Of a stretch of 10,287 bases of DNA, positions 1 to 5,936 are shown piece after piece. The DNA is taken from contig JAKEEV010000259.1 in the NCBI GenBank assembly GCA_022616395.1, forward strand, positions 1-10,287. Reading direction: 5' to 3'. Position 1 is the stretch's first letter, and the number at the start of each line of letters is the position of its first letter. Source of the DNA: Planctomycetia bacterium. Lineage in GTDB: Bacteria; Planctomycetota; Planctomycetia; Gemmatales; Gemmataceae. The position numbers and the translations under genes were made by a program. The notes beneath the pieces are model-generated. The model was not told the DNA's origin and ran no database searches. It saw only the letters and a list, made by a program, of their open reading frames with translations.

Positions 1-433
1 CCGACCGGTCGCGGATCGTGCGATTCCTTACGGCATCCGGGCCGAAACTATCGACGGTAACGACCCGGTGGCAACCTGGAACGCCATCGACCGCGCGATG
101 CGCTACTGCCGACGCGAGCGCAAGCCCTTCCTGCTTGAGGCGATGGTCAGCCGGTTGCACGGTCACTCGTCTTCGAGCGGCGCGCAGCGCAACTGGAACG
201 AAACCGACCCGCTGACAACCTTCGAGCAGAAACTCTTCGATGCCGGCGCGATCGACACGGCCGCCGTGCGGACACTCAAGGAAGACGCGAAGAAGGAAGC
301 AGACGCGGCCGTCGTCCAGACGATGAAGGAACCCGAACCAACTCGCGATGACGTCTATGCGTTTACTTACGCTCCAAGCGAAGTGGACGCGGTGTATTCT
401 CAAGACTTCACTGGCTTACCCGGAGTTAAATAA
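1..433 (+). CDS. 2-oxo acid dehydrogenase E1 subunit alpha, C-terminal part (5' end outside window)
   Basis: This is the C-terminal ~143 codons of a thiamine-diphosphate-dependent E1 alpha subunit, which decarboxylates a 2-oxo acid and passes the acyl group to E2 lipoyl domains in the cytoplasm. The reading frame runs open from base 2 to TAA at 431-433. Early residues read YGIRAETIDGNDPVATWNAI, the family's end-of-core 'DGND' segment. Next come 'PFLLEAMVSRLHGHSSSSG', matching the conserved 'EAMTYRxGHHSxSDD' loop, and 'DPLTTFEQKLFDAGAID', the usual C-terminal helix region. The 'FLLEAM' wording is closer to branched-chain than to classical pyruvate dehydrogenase E1 alpha, but the substrate cannot be fixed from this piece. 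Its neighbours are the partner E1 beta and E2 genes on the same strand. The start codon and the diphosphate-binding region lie upstream of the window. Confidence 0.93.
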   Translation, partial: RPVADRAIPYGIRAETIDGNDPVATWNAIDRAMRYCRRERKPFLLEAMVSRLHGHSSSSGAQRNWNETDPLTTFEQKLFDAGAIDTAAVRTLKEDAKKEADAAVVQTMKEPEPTRDDVYAFTYAPSEVDAVYSQDFTGLPGVK

Positions 434-436
434 GAG

Positions 437-557
437 TTCACCACCGGGATTTCAGATTGCAGATTTCTGATTGACGATTGAAAGACAAGAGAGCACACCT
501 CCACCTTGCTTTTCAATTACCAATCACAAATCTACAATCTGAAATCCCGGTGGTGAA
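437..557. repeat. Inverted repeat built of 7-bp-period units in the E1alpha-E1beta spacer
   Basis: The arms are 437-489 and 505-557 with a 15-nt loop. The outer 37 bp match at 35 positions, and about 46 of all 53 match. Each arm is also a degenerate tandem array of period 7. ATT recurs at 449, 456, 463, 470 and 477 on the left. Its complement AAT recurs at 515, 522, 529, 536 and 543 on the right. The element fills nearly the whole spacer and its right end touches the ATG at 558. It would fold into a long RNA hairpin within the transcript. It has no U-run after it, so it is not a classical terminator. Confidence 0.9.
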
Positions 558-570
558 ATGCATTTTGGTC

Positions 571-575
571 GAGGA
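571..575 (+). promoter_or_regulatory. Ribosome binding site GAGGA deciding the E1 beta start
   Basis: GAGGA lies 6 nt before the ATG at 582, a normal spacing. It sits inside the longer reading frame that opens at ATG 558 and favours the 582 start. Confidence 0.55.
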
Positions 576-581
576 ATGGCG

Positions 582-1640
582 ATGGCGAATATGGCACAAG
601 CGGTGCGAATGGCACTGCACTACGGCGAGATGAATCTGGGCGTGACCGATGTGTTCGGCGAGGATGTCGGTCCGCCTCTCGGCGGCGTGTTCACCGCGAC
701 ACAGGGCTTAAAGACCGCGTGGAACACGCCGCTCGACGAACGCGGAATTCTCGGCACCGCGATGGGCATCGCTTATGCCGGCGGTCGGCCTGTTTGCGAA
801 ATTCAGTTCTGCGATTACGCGCTCAACGTCCTCGATCTCTTCAAGATTGCCGGTAACCAGCACTGGGCGGGCGGTGGGGGGTTCGACATGCCCATTGTCG
901 TGATGACGCCCAACGGCGCGGGCATTCGCGGAAGCCTGTATCACTCGCACAGCTTCGAGAGTTGGGCGAGCCGACTGGCGGGCTGGAAGATCGTGATGCC
1001 GTCCACCGCGCTCGATGCTTACGGTCTGATGCTCGCGGCGATCAAAGACCCGAACCCGGTGTTGGTGCTTCTGCCCAAGGCTCTCATGCGCGCCAAAGAT
1101 GCGCGCCTGATTCCGGGCGAGCCGGCCGATAGCGACGAACTCAGCCGTATGATTGACGCACCCATCGGCGACCGCACCGCTTGGGAACCGCAGTGGCCCG
1201 ACGTGAAGGACTACACGATTCCGCTCGGAGTGGCCGAACTGGTCCGCGAGGGGAACTCCGGCACGATTATCAGTTATGGAAGACCGCTTCCACTGTGCGT
1301 TCAAGCCGCGGACGAACTCGCACGCGAGGGTGGTTATAGCTGCGACGTAATCGACCTGCGGAGCATTTTCCCTTACGACTGGGATATGATCTCGCGTAGC
1401 GTGATGAAGACTGGTCGCGTGCTGATCGTCAACGAGGACACGGAAGTGACCAACTTCGGCGAACACCTGCTGCGCCGGGTGATCGACGAGCACTTCTACG
1501 ACCTCGTGGTCCGCCCGCGAACGCTCATGGGCAAACACGTTCCGGGCATCGGCATGAACCAGAACTACGAAACGAACAGCGTCCCGCAACTCGGAGACAT
1601 ACGAACCGCGATGTGGGATTTGGCGACCGAAGCGGCCTAG
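582..1640 (+). CDS. 2-oxo acid dehydrogenase E1 subunit beta
   Basis: This is the beta subunit of the E1 decarboxylase, about 352 residues, normal for the family. It pairs with E1 alpha to form the ThDP active site. Numbering from ATG 582: 'FGEDVG' at 25-30, 'GGVFTATQGL' at 34-43, 'TPLDERGILG' at 49-58 whose Glu53 matches the cofactor-activating glutamate, 'EIQFCDY' at 73-79, and 'LYHSHS' at 119-124 with the conserved His121. The C-terminal half carries the transketolase C-terminal domain ('GTIISYGRPL', 'DVIDLRSIFPYDWD', 'VNEDTEVTNFGEHLLRRV'). 'EIQFxDY' is typical of branched-chain and Gram-positive pyruvate types. The start at 582 is preferred because it has GAGGA 6 nt upstream and gives a family-like N-terminus (MANMAQAVRMAL). 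ATG 558 would add 8 residues and abuts the inverted repeat. E2 follows after a 117-nt spacer. Confidence 0.95.
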   Translation: MANMAQAVRMALHYGEMNLGVTDVFGEDVGPPLGGVFTATQGLKTAWNTPLDERGILGTAMGIAYAGGRPVCEIQFCDYALNVLDLFKIAGNQHWAGGGGFDMPIVVMTPNGAGIRGSLYHSHSFESWASRLAGWKIVMPSTALDAYGLMLAAIKDPNPVLVLLPKALMRAKDARLIPGEPADSDELSRMIDAPIGDRTAWEPQWPDVKDYTIPLGVAELVREGNSGTIISYGRPLPLCVQAADELAREGGYSCDVIDLRSIFPYDWDMISRSVMKTGRVLIVNEDTEVTNFGEHLLRRVIDEHFYDLVVRPRTLMGKHVPGIGMNQNYETNSVPQLGDIRTAMWDLATEAA

Positions 1641-1643
1641 CCG

Positions 1644-1736
1644 CGTCATTGGTCATTGGTCATTGGTTATCGGTTCTGGACTCCCGACGTGGCGGTGACC
1701 TTCCAGCACATGACCAATGACAAATGACCAATGACG
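1644..1736. repeat. Second heptamer-based inverted repeat, E1beta-E2 spacer
   Basis: The arms are 1644-1670 and 1710-1736, 25 of 27 bp paired, with a 39-nt loop. ATT recurs every 7 bp at 1648, 1655 and 1662 on the left. AAT recurs at 1716, 1723, 1730 and 1737 on the right, in tgaccaa-type units. The array starts 3 nt after the E1 beta stop and ends 21 nt before the E2 start. It resembles the 'cattggtcattggtcatt' repeats I recall as multicopy in Gemmata-like genomes; copy number was not checked. Translation through it on the minus strand gives the artefact 'FVIRHWSFVIGH'. Confidence 0.88.
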
Positions 1737-1742
1737 AATGAC

Positions 1743-1748
1743 AAAGGA
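1743..1748 (+). promoter_or_regulatory. Ribosome binding site AAAGGA deciding the E2 start
   Basis: AAAGGA lies 9 nt before ATG 1758. It supports that start over the in-frame ATG at 1731, which is part of the heptamer repeat. Confidence 0.6.
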
Positions 1749-1757
1749 CGAGCACAC

Positions 1758-3026
1758 ATGGATTTTCCTCTCCCCCCCGTTGGTGAAGGGTTGCTTGAGG
1801 TGGAGTTGACCCGCTGGCTGGTGCGGCCGGGTGATGCGGTCGTTCGTGGGCAGGGTCTCGCGGAAGTCATGTCGGACAAGGCGAGTATGGAAGTGCCCTC
1901 GCCGTTCGCGGGCACGATCACCGAACTGAACGCGACACCCGGCACGAAGGTGAAGGTCGGGCAGAAGTTCCTGAGTTATAACCCGGTTGCCGAGAGCACC
2001 GCGGTTCCTCACCCGACACGCGAGCGCGTCGAAGCCTCTGCTCCTGTTGCAACAACGACCGCACCAACACGAGCCGTTGCGAAACCCGACAGCAACGGTC
2101 ACCCTTCGCCCGTTGGCCCGCCAGCCGCGCCATCGGTGCGGATGCTTGCACGCAAGCTCGGCGTTGATCTGGCAAGCGTTCGCGGAAGTGGACCGCACGG
2201 GCGAATCCTGCTTGATGACCTCACGCCGTATCTTGCTCCCAAGCCAACCACCAACTCGCGCCCGGCGGCTCCCTCGACCGGCACCGATCTGTCGAAGCTC
2301 GACTTCGGTGTGGCCGGCACGCGAATGAAACTCATCGGCATGCGCCGGCTGATCGCCGAGCACATGGTCGAGTCGAAAAAACACATCCCGCACTATTCGT
2401 ACATCGACGAATGCGACATGACCGACATTGTTCGGCTGCGTGCTCAACTCCGCGAGCCGTTTACGAAGGCCGGTGTGAAGCTCACGTATCTGTCGTTCTT
2501 CGTGAAGGCCGTGGCCCGCGCACTCAAGGAAGTGCCGATTGTGAATAGCACCTTCGACGAGTCCGCGGGCGAGGTCGTTCTGCACGACAAGTACAACATT
2601 GGCTTTGCGGTGGCCGCTCCCAATGGATTAATCGTGCCTGTCATCAAGGACGCCGACAAGAAGGATGTCGCGGCTATCGCATCAGATATAGAGCGACTTG
2701 GAGGAGATGCGAAGGCCGGCAAGAGCAAGCTCGAAGACCTGAAGGGTGGTACATTCACCGTGACTTCCGTCGGCGGAATCGGCGGGCTGATGTCCACGCC
2801 GATTATCAATCACCCGGAGGTTGGCATTCTGGGAGTCGGCAAAGTCGTGAAGCGACCGGTGTACGACTCAAACGGCGCGATCCGCCCCGCGGACATCGTG
2901 TACCTGTCGTTCTCGTTCGATCATCGTGTTGTGGATGGCGCTGTGGGTGCTGCGTTTGGAAATGCGGTCATGCGGTATCTGCAAGCTCCTGCTCTGTTGC
3001 TCTTGCCGGAGAAGATCGGTGGCTGA
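1758..3026 (+). CDS. 2-oxo acid dehydrogenase E2 (dihydrolipoyl acyltransferase)
   Basis: This 422-residue E2 core subunit takes acyl groups from E1 on a swinging lipoyl arm and transfers them to coenzyme A. It has three parts. The single lipoyl domain covers about 1-76, with 'VMSDKASMEVPSP' and lipoyl-lysine Lys41. A Pro/Ala/Thr-rich linker covers about 77-122. The peripheral-subunit-binding domain covers about 123-159 ('VRMLARKLGVDL', 'GSGPHGRIL'). The catalytic acyltransferase domain runs from about 190 to the end, with 'SFSFDHRVVDG' near the C-terminus (His389, Asp393, Gly394). The 'VELTRW..RPGD' and 'EVMSDKA' wording resembles BkdB, so a branched-chain complex is slightly favoured over pyruvate. 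ATG 1758 has an AAAGGA site and gives 'MDFPLPPVGEG'. ATG 1731 would add nine repeat-derived residues. The gene's end overlaps the next gene by 8 nt. Confidence 0.95.
   Translation: MDFPLPPVGEGLLEVELTRWLVRPGDAVVRGQGLAEVMSDKASMEVPSPFAGTITELNATPGTKVKVGQKFLSYNPVAESTAVPHPTRERVEASAPVATTTAPTRAVAKPDSNGHPSPVGPPAAPSVRMLARKLGVDLASVRGSGPHGRILLDDLTPYLAPKPTTNSRPAAPSTGTDLSKLDFGVAGTRMKLIGMRRLIAEHMVESKKHIPHYSYIDECDMTDIVRLRAQLREPFTKAGVKLTYLSFFVKAVARALKEVPIVNSTFDESAGEVVLHDKYNIGFAVAAPNGLIVPVIKDADKKDVAAIASDIERLGGDAKAGKSKLEDLKGGTFTVTSVGGIGGLMSTPIINHPEVGILGVGKVVKRPVYDSNGAIRPADIVYLSFSFDHRVVDGAVGAAFGNAVMRYLQAPALLLLPEKIGG
3008..3013 (+). promoter_or_regulatory. Ribosome binding site GGAGAA for the GT87-like gene
   Basis: GGAGAA lies 5 nt before GTG 3019, inside the last codons of E2. 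It supports a translationally coupled GTG start overlapping the E2 stop. Confidence 0.5.
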
Positions 3027-4287
3027 TCCGCCGGCGAACCTCACCCGCAAGGGTGGGGGTGATGTGACCCACCGCCCTGGCGGGCGGGGTTCGCCCGAAC
3101 TCCTCGCTGCTATCTTGCTCACCGCAGTCGCGGTGATTCTGGCTCTCGCCCCGCCGCTGATGCCGGACTTCTTCATCTTCCGGCTCGGTTCGCTTCTCGC
3201 GGCACGAGGAGAGAACCCTTACGACCTGGAGAAGATCCGCGCTCACGTCGGGGAGCAATTCCCAGACAACAAAGGGCTGAAGGCAAACTGCGGTTACTTC
3301 TTACCGCCGCAAGCCGTGGTGTTGTTCCTGCCGTTCGCGATGCTCCCGTGGCCGGTGGCGAAGATCGCCTGGGCGCTTCTCATGGGAGCCGCGGGCTTTG
3401 CCATCGCGCAACTTCCGCGCTTACTCCGCCGACCGACCGACTCACTTGAACCTAGTTCGAGTCTCACCACGAAGCTCGTGCCGTTTCTCTTGCTCCTGAA
3501 CTTCCTCACTATCGCGGTGGTGATGGTGGGTCAGTTCTCGGTGCTGTTCGTGGGGTGTGTTGCGGCGGGGTTGTGGTGCTTCGAGCGCGGAGGGCGGTTC
3601 GCGTTGTTGGGAGTGCTTCTGTGGTCGGTGCCGTTCGTGAAGCCGCACGTGGCTCTGCCTCTGATTCCGCTGGCGTGGTATCTCTACGGCTGGAAGCGCG
3701 CTGTGGGCGTGTTAGTGGTTGTGGGCTTGTTGAACGTGCTCGGAGCGACCATCGTTGGCGGGTCGCCGATGTTTCTGCGCGACTACTTCGCGCATCTGTC
3801 GAGCACCTTCAAGGCGGTGGACTTCAACCGGGCCGCGTTGAACTACGAGATGCTGAGCTGGAACCGCCTTCTGTATGTACTCACTCAGCCGCACTTCGGA
3901 GAGCGGTTCCTGATCGAGCAGAACGCGATCACGGCAGTTGCTTCGTATCTGGTGTGGTTCGGGCTGGTGATTGGTCGCTGCGCGATTGCGAACGTGTTGC
4001 CCTCAGCGGCGTGGGCGACGGCCGCGACTGCCGCCGCGGCGACCTTCTGCCCGCAAGTGTTGGGTTACGAAGCTCTGGTGCTGATGTTGGCGGTGCCGTG
4101 GGTGAGGGAGTTGTTCACCGATGGCCGCCGCTCGTGGGCGTGGATCGTAGTTGCGTTACTCGCGTTGCAAGTGGTTCCGTACCAGACCTTCAGCCAGATC
4201 GGTTTCCACTTTCACCGACCGCTCGGAGTGGCTCTCTTCGCGCTGGTGGTGCTCTGCGGCCCACTCGGCACGAAGAAGGCGAGTTAA
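3019..4287 (+). CDS. Polytopic membrane glycosyltransferase, GT87/DUF2029-like
   Basis: This is a 422-residue membrane protein with about nine or ten hydrophobic segments. It resembles the GT-C fold family GT87 (DUF2029), whose known members are polyprenyl-phosphate-mannose-dependent mannosyltransferases. The supporting pattern is a first membrane helix (~28-48), then an extracytoplasmic Asp ('PDFFIF', Asp50), 'ARGENPYD' at 62-69, and 'YFLPPQAVVLFLPFAMLP' from 93. This order (D...NPYD...Y.PP...PF..LP) is typical of GT87. The acceptor cannot be told. GTG 3019 is chosen because GGAGAA precedes it and it overlaps E2 by 8 nt. GTG 3064 is a plausible alternative, because residues ~6-26 are Gly/Arg/Pro-rich and come from DNA resembling a spacer repeat. 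Its place after E2 suggests co-transcription, not a shared pathway. Confidence 0.8.
   Translation: MADPPANLTRKGGGDVTHRPGGRGSPELLAAILLTAVAVILALAPPLMPDFFIFRLGSLLAARGENPYDLEKIRAHVGEQFPDNKGLKANCGYFLPPQAVVLFLPFAMLPWPVAKIAWALLMGAAGFAIAQLPRLLRRPTDSLEPSSSLTTKLVPFLLLLNFLTIAVVMVGQFSVLFVGCVAAGLWCFERGGRFALLGVLLWSVPFVKPHVALPLIPLAWYLYGWKRAVGVLVVVGLLNVLGATIVGGSPMFLRDYFAHLSSTFKAVDFNRAALNYEMLSWNRLLYVLTQPHFGERFLIEQNAITAVASYLVWFGLVIGRCAIANVLPSAAWATAATAAAATFCPQVLGYEALVLMLAVPWVRELFTDGRRSWAWIVVALLALQVVPYQTFSQIGFHFHRPLGVALFALVVLCGPLGTKKAS
3042..3087 (+). repeat. Two short hairpins in the 5' coding part of the GT87-like gene
   Basis: CACCC-gcaa-GGGTG occupies 3042-3055 and CCGCCC-tggc-GGGCGG occupies 3072-3087. The 12-mer cccgcaagggtg (3044-3055) recurs exactly at 7150-7161 in the noncoding palindrome. 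This suggests repeat DNA at the N-terminus of the gene. Confidence 0.6.
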
Positions 4288-4289
4288 AA

Positions 4290-4308
4290 CGAAGAGAAAG
4301 GCTCTTCG
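4290..4308 (+). terminator. Possible weak terminator hairpin after the GT87-like gene
   Basis: A perfect 7-bp stem (4290-4296 with 4302-4308) and 5-nt loop sits just after the stop codon. No U-run follows, so intrinsic termination is doubtful. The rest of the 105-nt spacer shows nothing else clear. Confidence 0.25.
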
Positions 4309-4380
4309 GCCTTCGTATCGCGGAGGTGTTCATTTCGGCTGCTTCGGTCGTCTTGTCTTTGAAGTTGGTGCGTTCGGTGT

Positions 4381-4386
4381 GGGAGG
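4381..4386 (+). promoter_or_regulatory. Strong ribosome binding site GGGAGG
   Basis: GGGAGG lies 6 nt before ATG 4393 and fixes the start of the small secreted protein. Confidence 0.7.
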
Positions 4387-4392
4387 TTCGCC

Positions 4393-4701
4393 ATGTTCCG
4401 TTCGCTTGCATTACTCACAGCGTGTTTCATTCTAGTCGGAGTGGCGAAGGCCGACGAACCGCAGCGAATCGCTCCTGGTCAGCAGCACGAGAATGTTCTT
4501 CCCGCCAACCCGAAGCGCTGGCGAGGGAACATCGATCCCAAGAAACTCCGCGAACTGGCCGAGGGTGGGAGTAGCGACTGGCTCTCGAAGGACCGACGCA
4601 AGACTCTGGACGAGTTGATGAAGGAAGTGCCTCCGAAGTACCACCCCATGATCAAGGAATACTTTGAAAAGCTGAAGAAGATGCAGAAGGATAAGAAGTG
4701 A
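4393..4701 (+). CDS. Small Sec-exported protein of unknown function
   Basis: This is a 102-residue protein I do not recognise. Residues 1-20 form a clear Sec signal peptide: Arg3, a hydrophobic core at 5-17, and 'AKA' before Asp21, giving a mature protein of about 82 residues outside the inner membrane. The mature part begins with a Pro/Gln/Asn-rich stretch and 'KRWRGNIDPKKLRELAEGG'. It ends in a charged helix-prone region with 'EVPPKYHPMIKEYFEKLKK' and a Lys-rich tail. The 'PPKY..MIKEYFEKL' wording resembles 'LPPxYRxLIxxYF' motifs I recall near the C-termini of other planctomycete proteins of unknown role. The strong GGGAGG site and the signal peptide make it a real gene. It ends 3 nt from the convergent permease gene and may be the last gene of the dehydrogenase-GT87 transcript. 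Confidence 0.8.
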   Translation: MFRSLALLTACFILVGVAKADEPQRIAPGQQHENVLPANPKRWRGNIDPKKLRELAEGGSSDWLSKDRRKTLDELMKEVPPKYHPMIKEYFEKLKKMQKDKK

Positions 4702-4704
4702 GTT

Positions 4705-5514
4705 TCACTGCCAGCGCACGGTGAGTTTTCCTTCCTCGCGCGCTCGGCGTTCCAGATAGCGTAAACCCCAGCGTGCGCAGAAGAAAAACACCACCGCCAG
4801 CCCGCCAAGTACACTCAACTCCACCCACACTTCAAACAGCCCCGGCGTGCGGAATAGCACCTGCCGCATCGCGTCCATGCCGAGCGTTAGCGGAATGGCG
4901 CTGGCAACGAGCGCGATCATGCGCGGAAGCACCGTCACCGGGAAGTTTGTGCCACTGAGCAGGTAGACCGGCTCCTGAAGAAGATTCACCAGGTGCCACG
5001 CCTCTCGACCCCAGAGCAAGAACACCGACGCGAAGAGCATCCCCAAGCCATAGAGAGCCGCGAGCGTCACGAAAAACGCCAGCACGAGCAACCACCAGCT
5101 CGACGGGTTGATCGGCACATCAAACATCAACACCCCCGCAATCACAATCGCGGTAGCGCGCACGATGGTTGTTGTCATGCCCCCAAGAGCCATCCCAGTG
5201 AGAATCGCCATCATCGGCGCGGGGGACATCACATAGAGTTCGAGGTTGCCGGAGTCGCGTTCCCAGTAGAGTTGTGCTCCCATGCCCCAGAGCACGTTGA
5301 GCCAGAACGTGGTCATTGCCGCGCCGAGCACGAGGAAGCCCGTGTAGGCTTCAGGCGCATTCATCGCGCGATACGCATACGCGAACGCGGCCACCGCCAA
5401 CACCGGAAGCACCGTTTCCTGAATCATCCACGAATTGCTGCGAAACAACCACGCTACACGCGGATACGTGCGGGCGAGTGCGGCAGACACAAAGAGTCGG
5501 AAGGTTGAAGGCAT
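4705..5514 (-). CDS. ABC-2 type transporter permease
   Basis: This is a 269-residue inner-membrane permease of the ABC-2 family, the export type found with DrrA-like ATPases. About six hydrophobic segments are visible: 'ETVLPVLAVAAFAYAY', 'GFLVLGAAMTTFWLNVLWGM', 'MAILTGMALGGMTTTIVRA', 'WWLLVLAFFVTLAALYGLGM', a conserved 'LLQEPVYLLSGTNFPVTVLP' re-entrant region, and a C-terminal helix before the basic tail 'RWGLRYLERRAREE'. 'YWERDSGNLELYVMSPAP' is the coupling segment expected to contact the ATPase. The ATG at 5514 is chosen because it lies 5 nt after the upstream gene's TGA; an upstream in-frame start at 5568 would overlap that gene's coding end. The substrate is unknown. Its ATPase lies two genes upstream in the same operon. 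Confidence 0.88.
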   Translation of the reverse strand: MPSTFRLFVSAALARTYPRVAWLFRSNSWMIQETVLPVLAVAAFAYAYRAMNAPEAYTGFLVLGAAMTTFWLNVLWGMGAQLYWERDSGNLELYVMSPAPMMAILTGMALGGMTTTIVRATAIVIAGVLMFDVPINPSSWWLLVLAFFVTLAALYGLGMLFASVFLLWGREAWHLVNLLQEPVYLLSGTNFPVTVLPRMIALVASAIPLTLGMDAMRQVLFRTPGLFEVWVELSVLGGLAVVFFFCARWGLRYLERRAREEGKLTVRWQ

Positions 5515-5519
5515 CGAAT

Positions 5520-5927
5520 TCAGCCAGGAGGGTAGAGGTTGCCTGCGTCCCACGGATGATCGAACCACTCGAACCGGTTATCTGGATCGCGGACGAGTCT
5601 TCCCCGCCGGTGCATCAACTTCGCGAGGAGATGCGCATGCTCGTCGTCTTCCGTTTCGGTCGGGAATAGCCGCTCGACCTCGGCCAACTCCTCCGCGTTG
5701 ATCGGCATCCACCGCAACCAGATGTGATCCTCACCGTCGGGTAACCAGGTGATTTCCTGGAACTGTTCCAGAAAGGGTTGATGGCATTCGCGGCACGCAT
5801 ACAGGCAGTATCCCTCGTGAGGTGCTTCGTACAGCGACCGAACGTGTTTCAATTGAAACTCGCTTCGCGACGCGGGGACGGCGCGACACACGAGGCAGCC
5901 GAGTTTTTCGGGTTCGGGGGCGCTCAT
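5520..5927 (-). CDS. Small zinc-ribbon-like protein inside an ABC transporter operon
   Basis: I do not recognise a named family for this 135-residue protein. 'CLVC' at 11-14 and 'CREC' at 45-48, with a further Cys41, make a CxxC-x30-CxxC pattern that probably binds one zinc ion. The rest is soluble, with no signal peptide or membrane segment. It includes 'EITWLPDGEDHIWLRWMPINAEE', a predicted helical acidic part ('AEVERLF', 'TETEDDEHAHLLAKL') and a Pro/aromatic tail ('FEWFDHPWDAGNLYPPG'). It lies between the ATPase gene (9-nt gap) and the permease gene (5-nt gap), so it is almost surely co-transcribed and may be an accessory or regulator of the exporter. That role is inference from position only. 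The ATG at 5927 is the first start after the ATPase stop. Confidence 0.8.
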   Translation of the reverse strand: MSAPEPEKLGCLVCRAVPASRSEFQLKHVRSLYEAPHEGYCLYACRECHQPFLEQFQEITWLPDGEDHIWLRWMPINAEELAEVERLFPTETEDDEHAHLLAKLMHRRGRLVRDPDNRFEWFDHPWDAGNLYPPG

Positions 5928-5936
5928 GCCTATTTC

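Noticed and set aside
437..557. Intrinsic terminator between E1 alpha and E1 beta
   Set aside because: The stem is long and imperfect, has a 15-nt loop and no following U-run, and lies between subunits that need to be co-expressed.
708..1649. 313-codon minus-strand reading frame opposite E1 beta
   Set aside because: It lies fully within a gene with clear family motifs on the other strand, and its own translation is Arg/His-rich with no recognisable domain. It is a shadow of high-GC coding DNA.
437..1736. CRISPR-like array
   Set aside because: The units are only 7 bp, degenerate and contiguous, with no spacers and no cas genes nearby.
1653..2585. 310-codon minus-strand reading frame opposite E2
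   Set aside because: It is antisense to the E2 gene, and its end contains the 'FVIRHWSFVIGH' artefact that comes from translating the heptamer repeat.
4393..4430. Possible lipobox (LTAC, Cys11) in the small secreted protein
   Set aside because: The cysteine is too near the N-terminus, and the hydrophobic core continues past it to 'AKA' at 18-20, which fits ordinary signal peptidase I cleavage.
3555..4574. 339-codon plus-strand frame overlapping the GT87-like gene and the small secreted protein
   Set aside because: The translation is Arg/Ser/Val-rich without membrane segments or motifs, and it would overlap two better supported genes.
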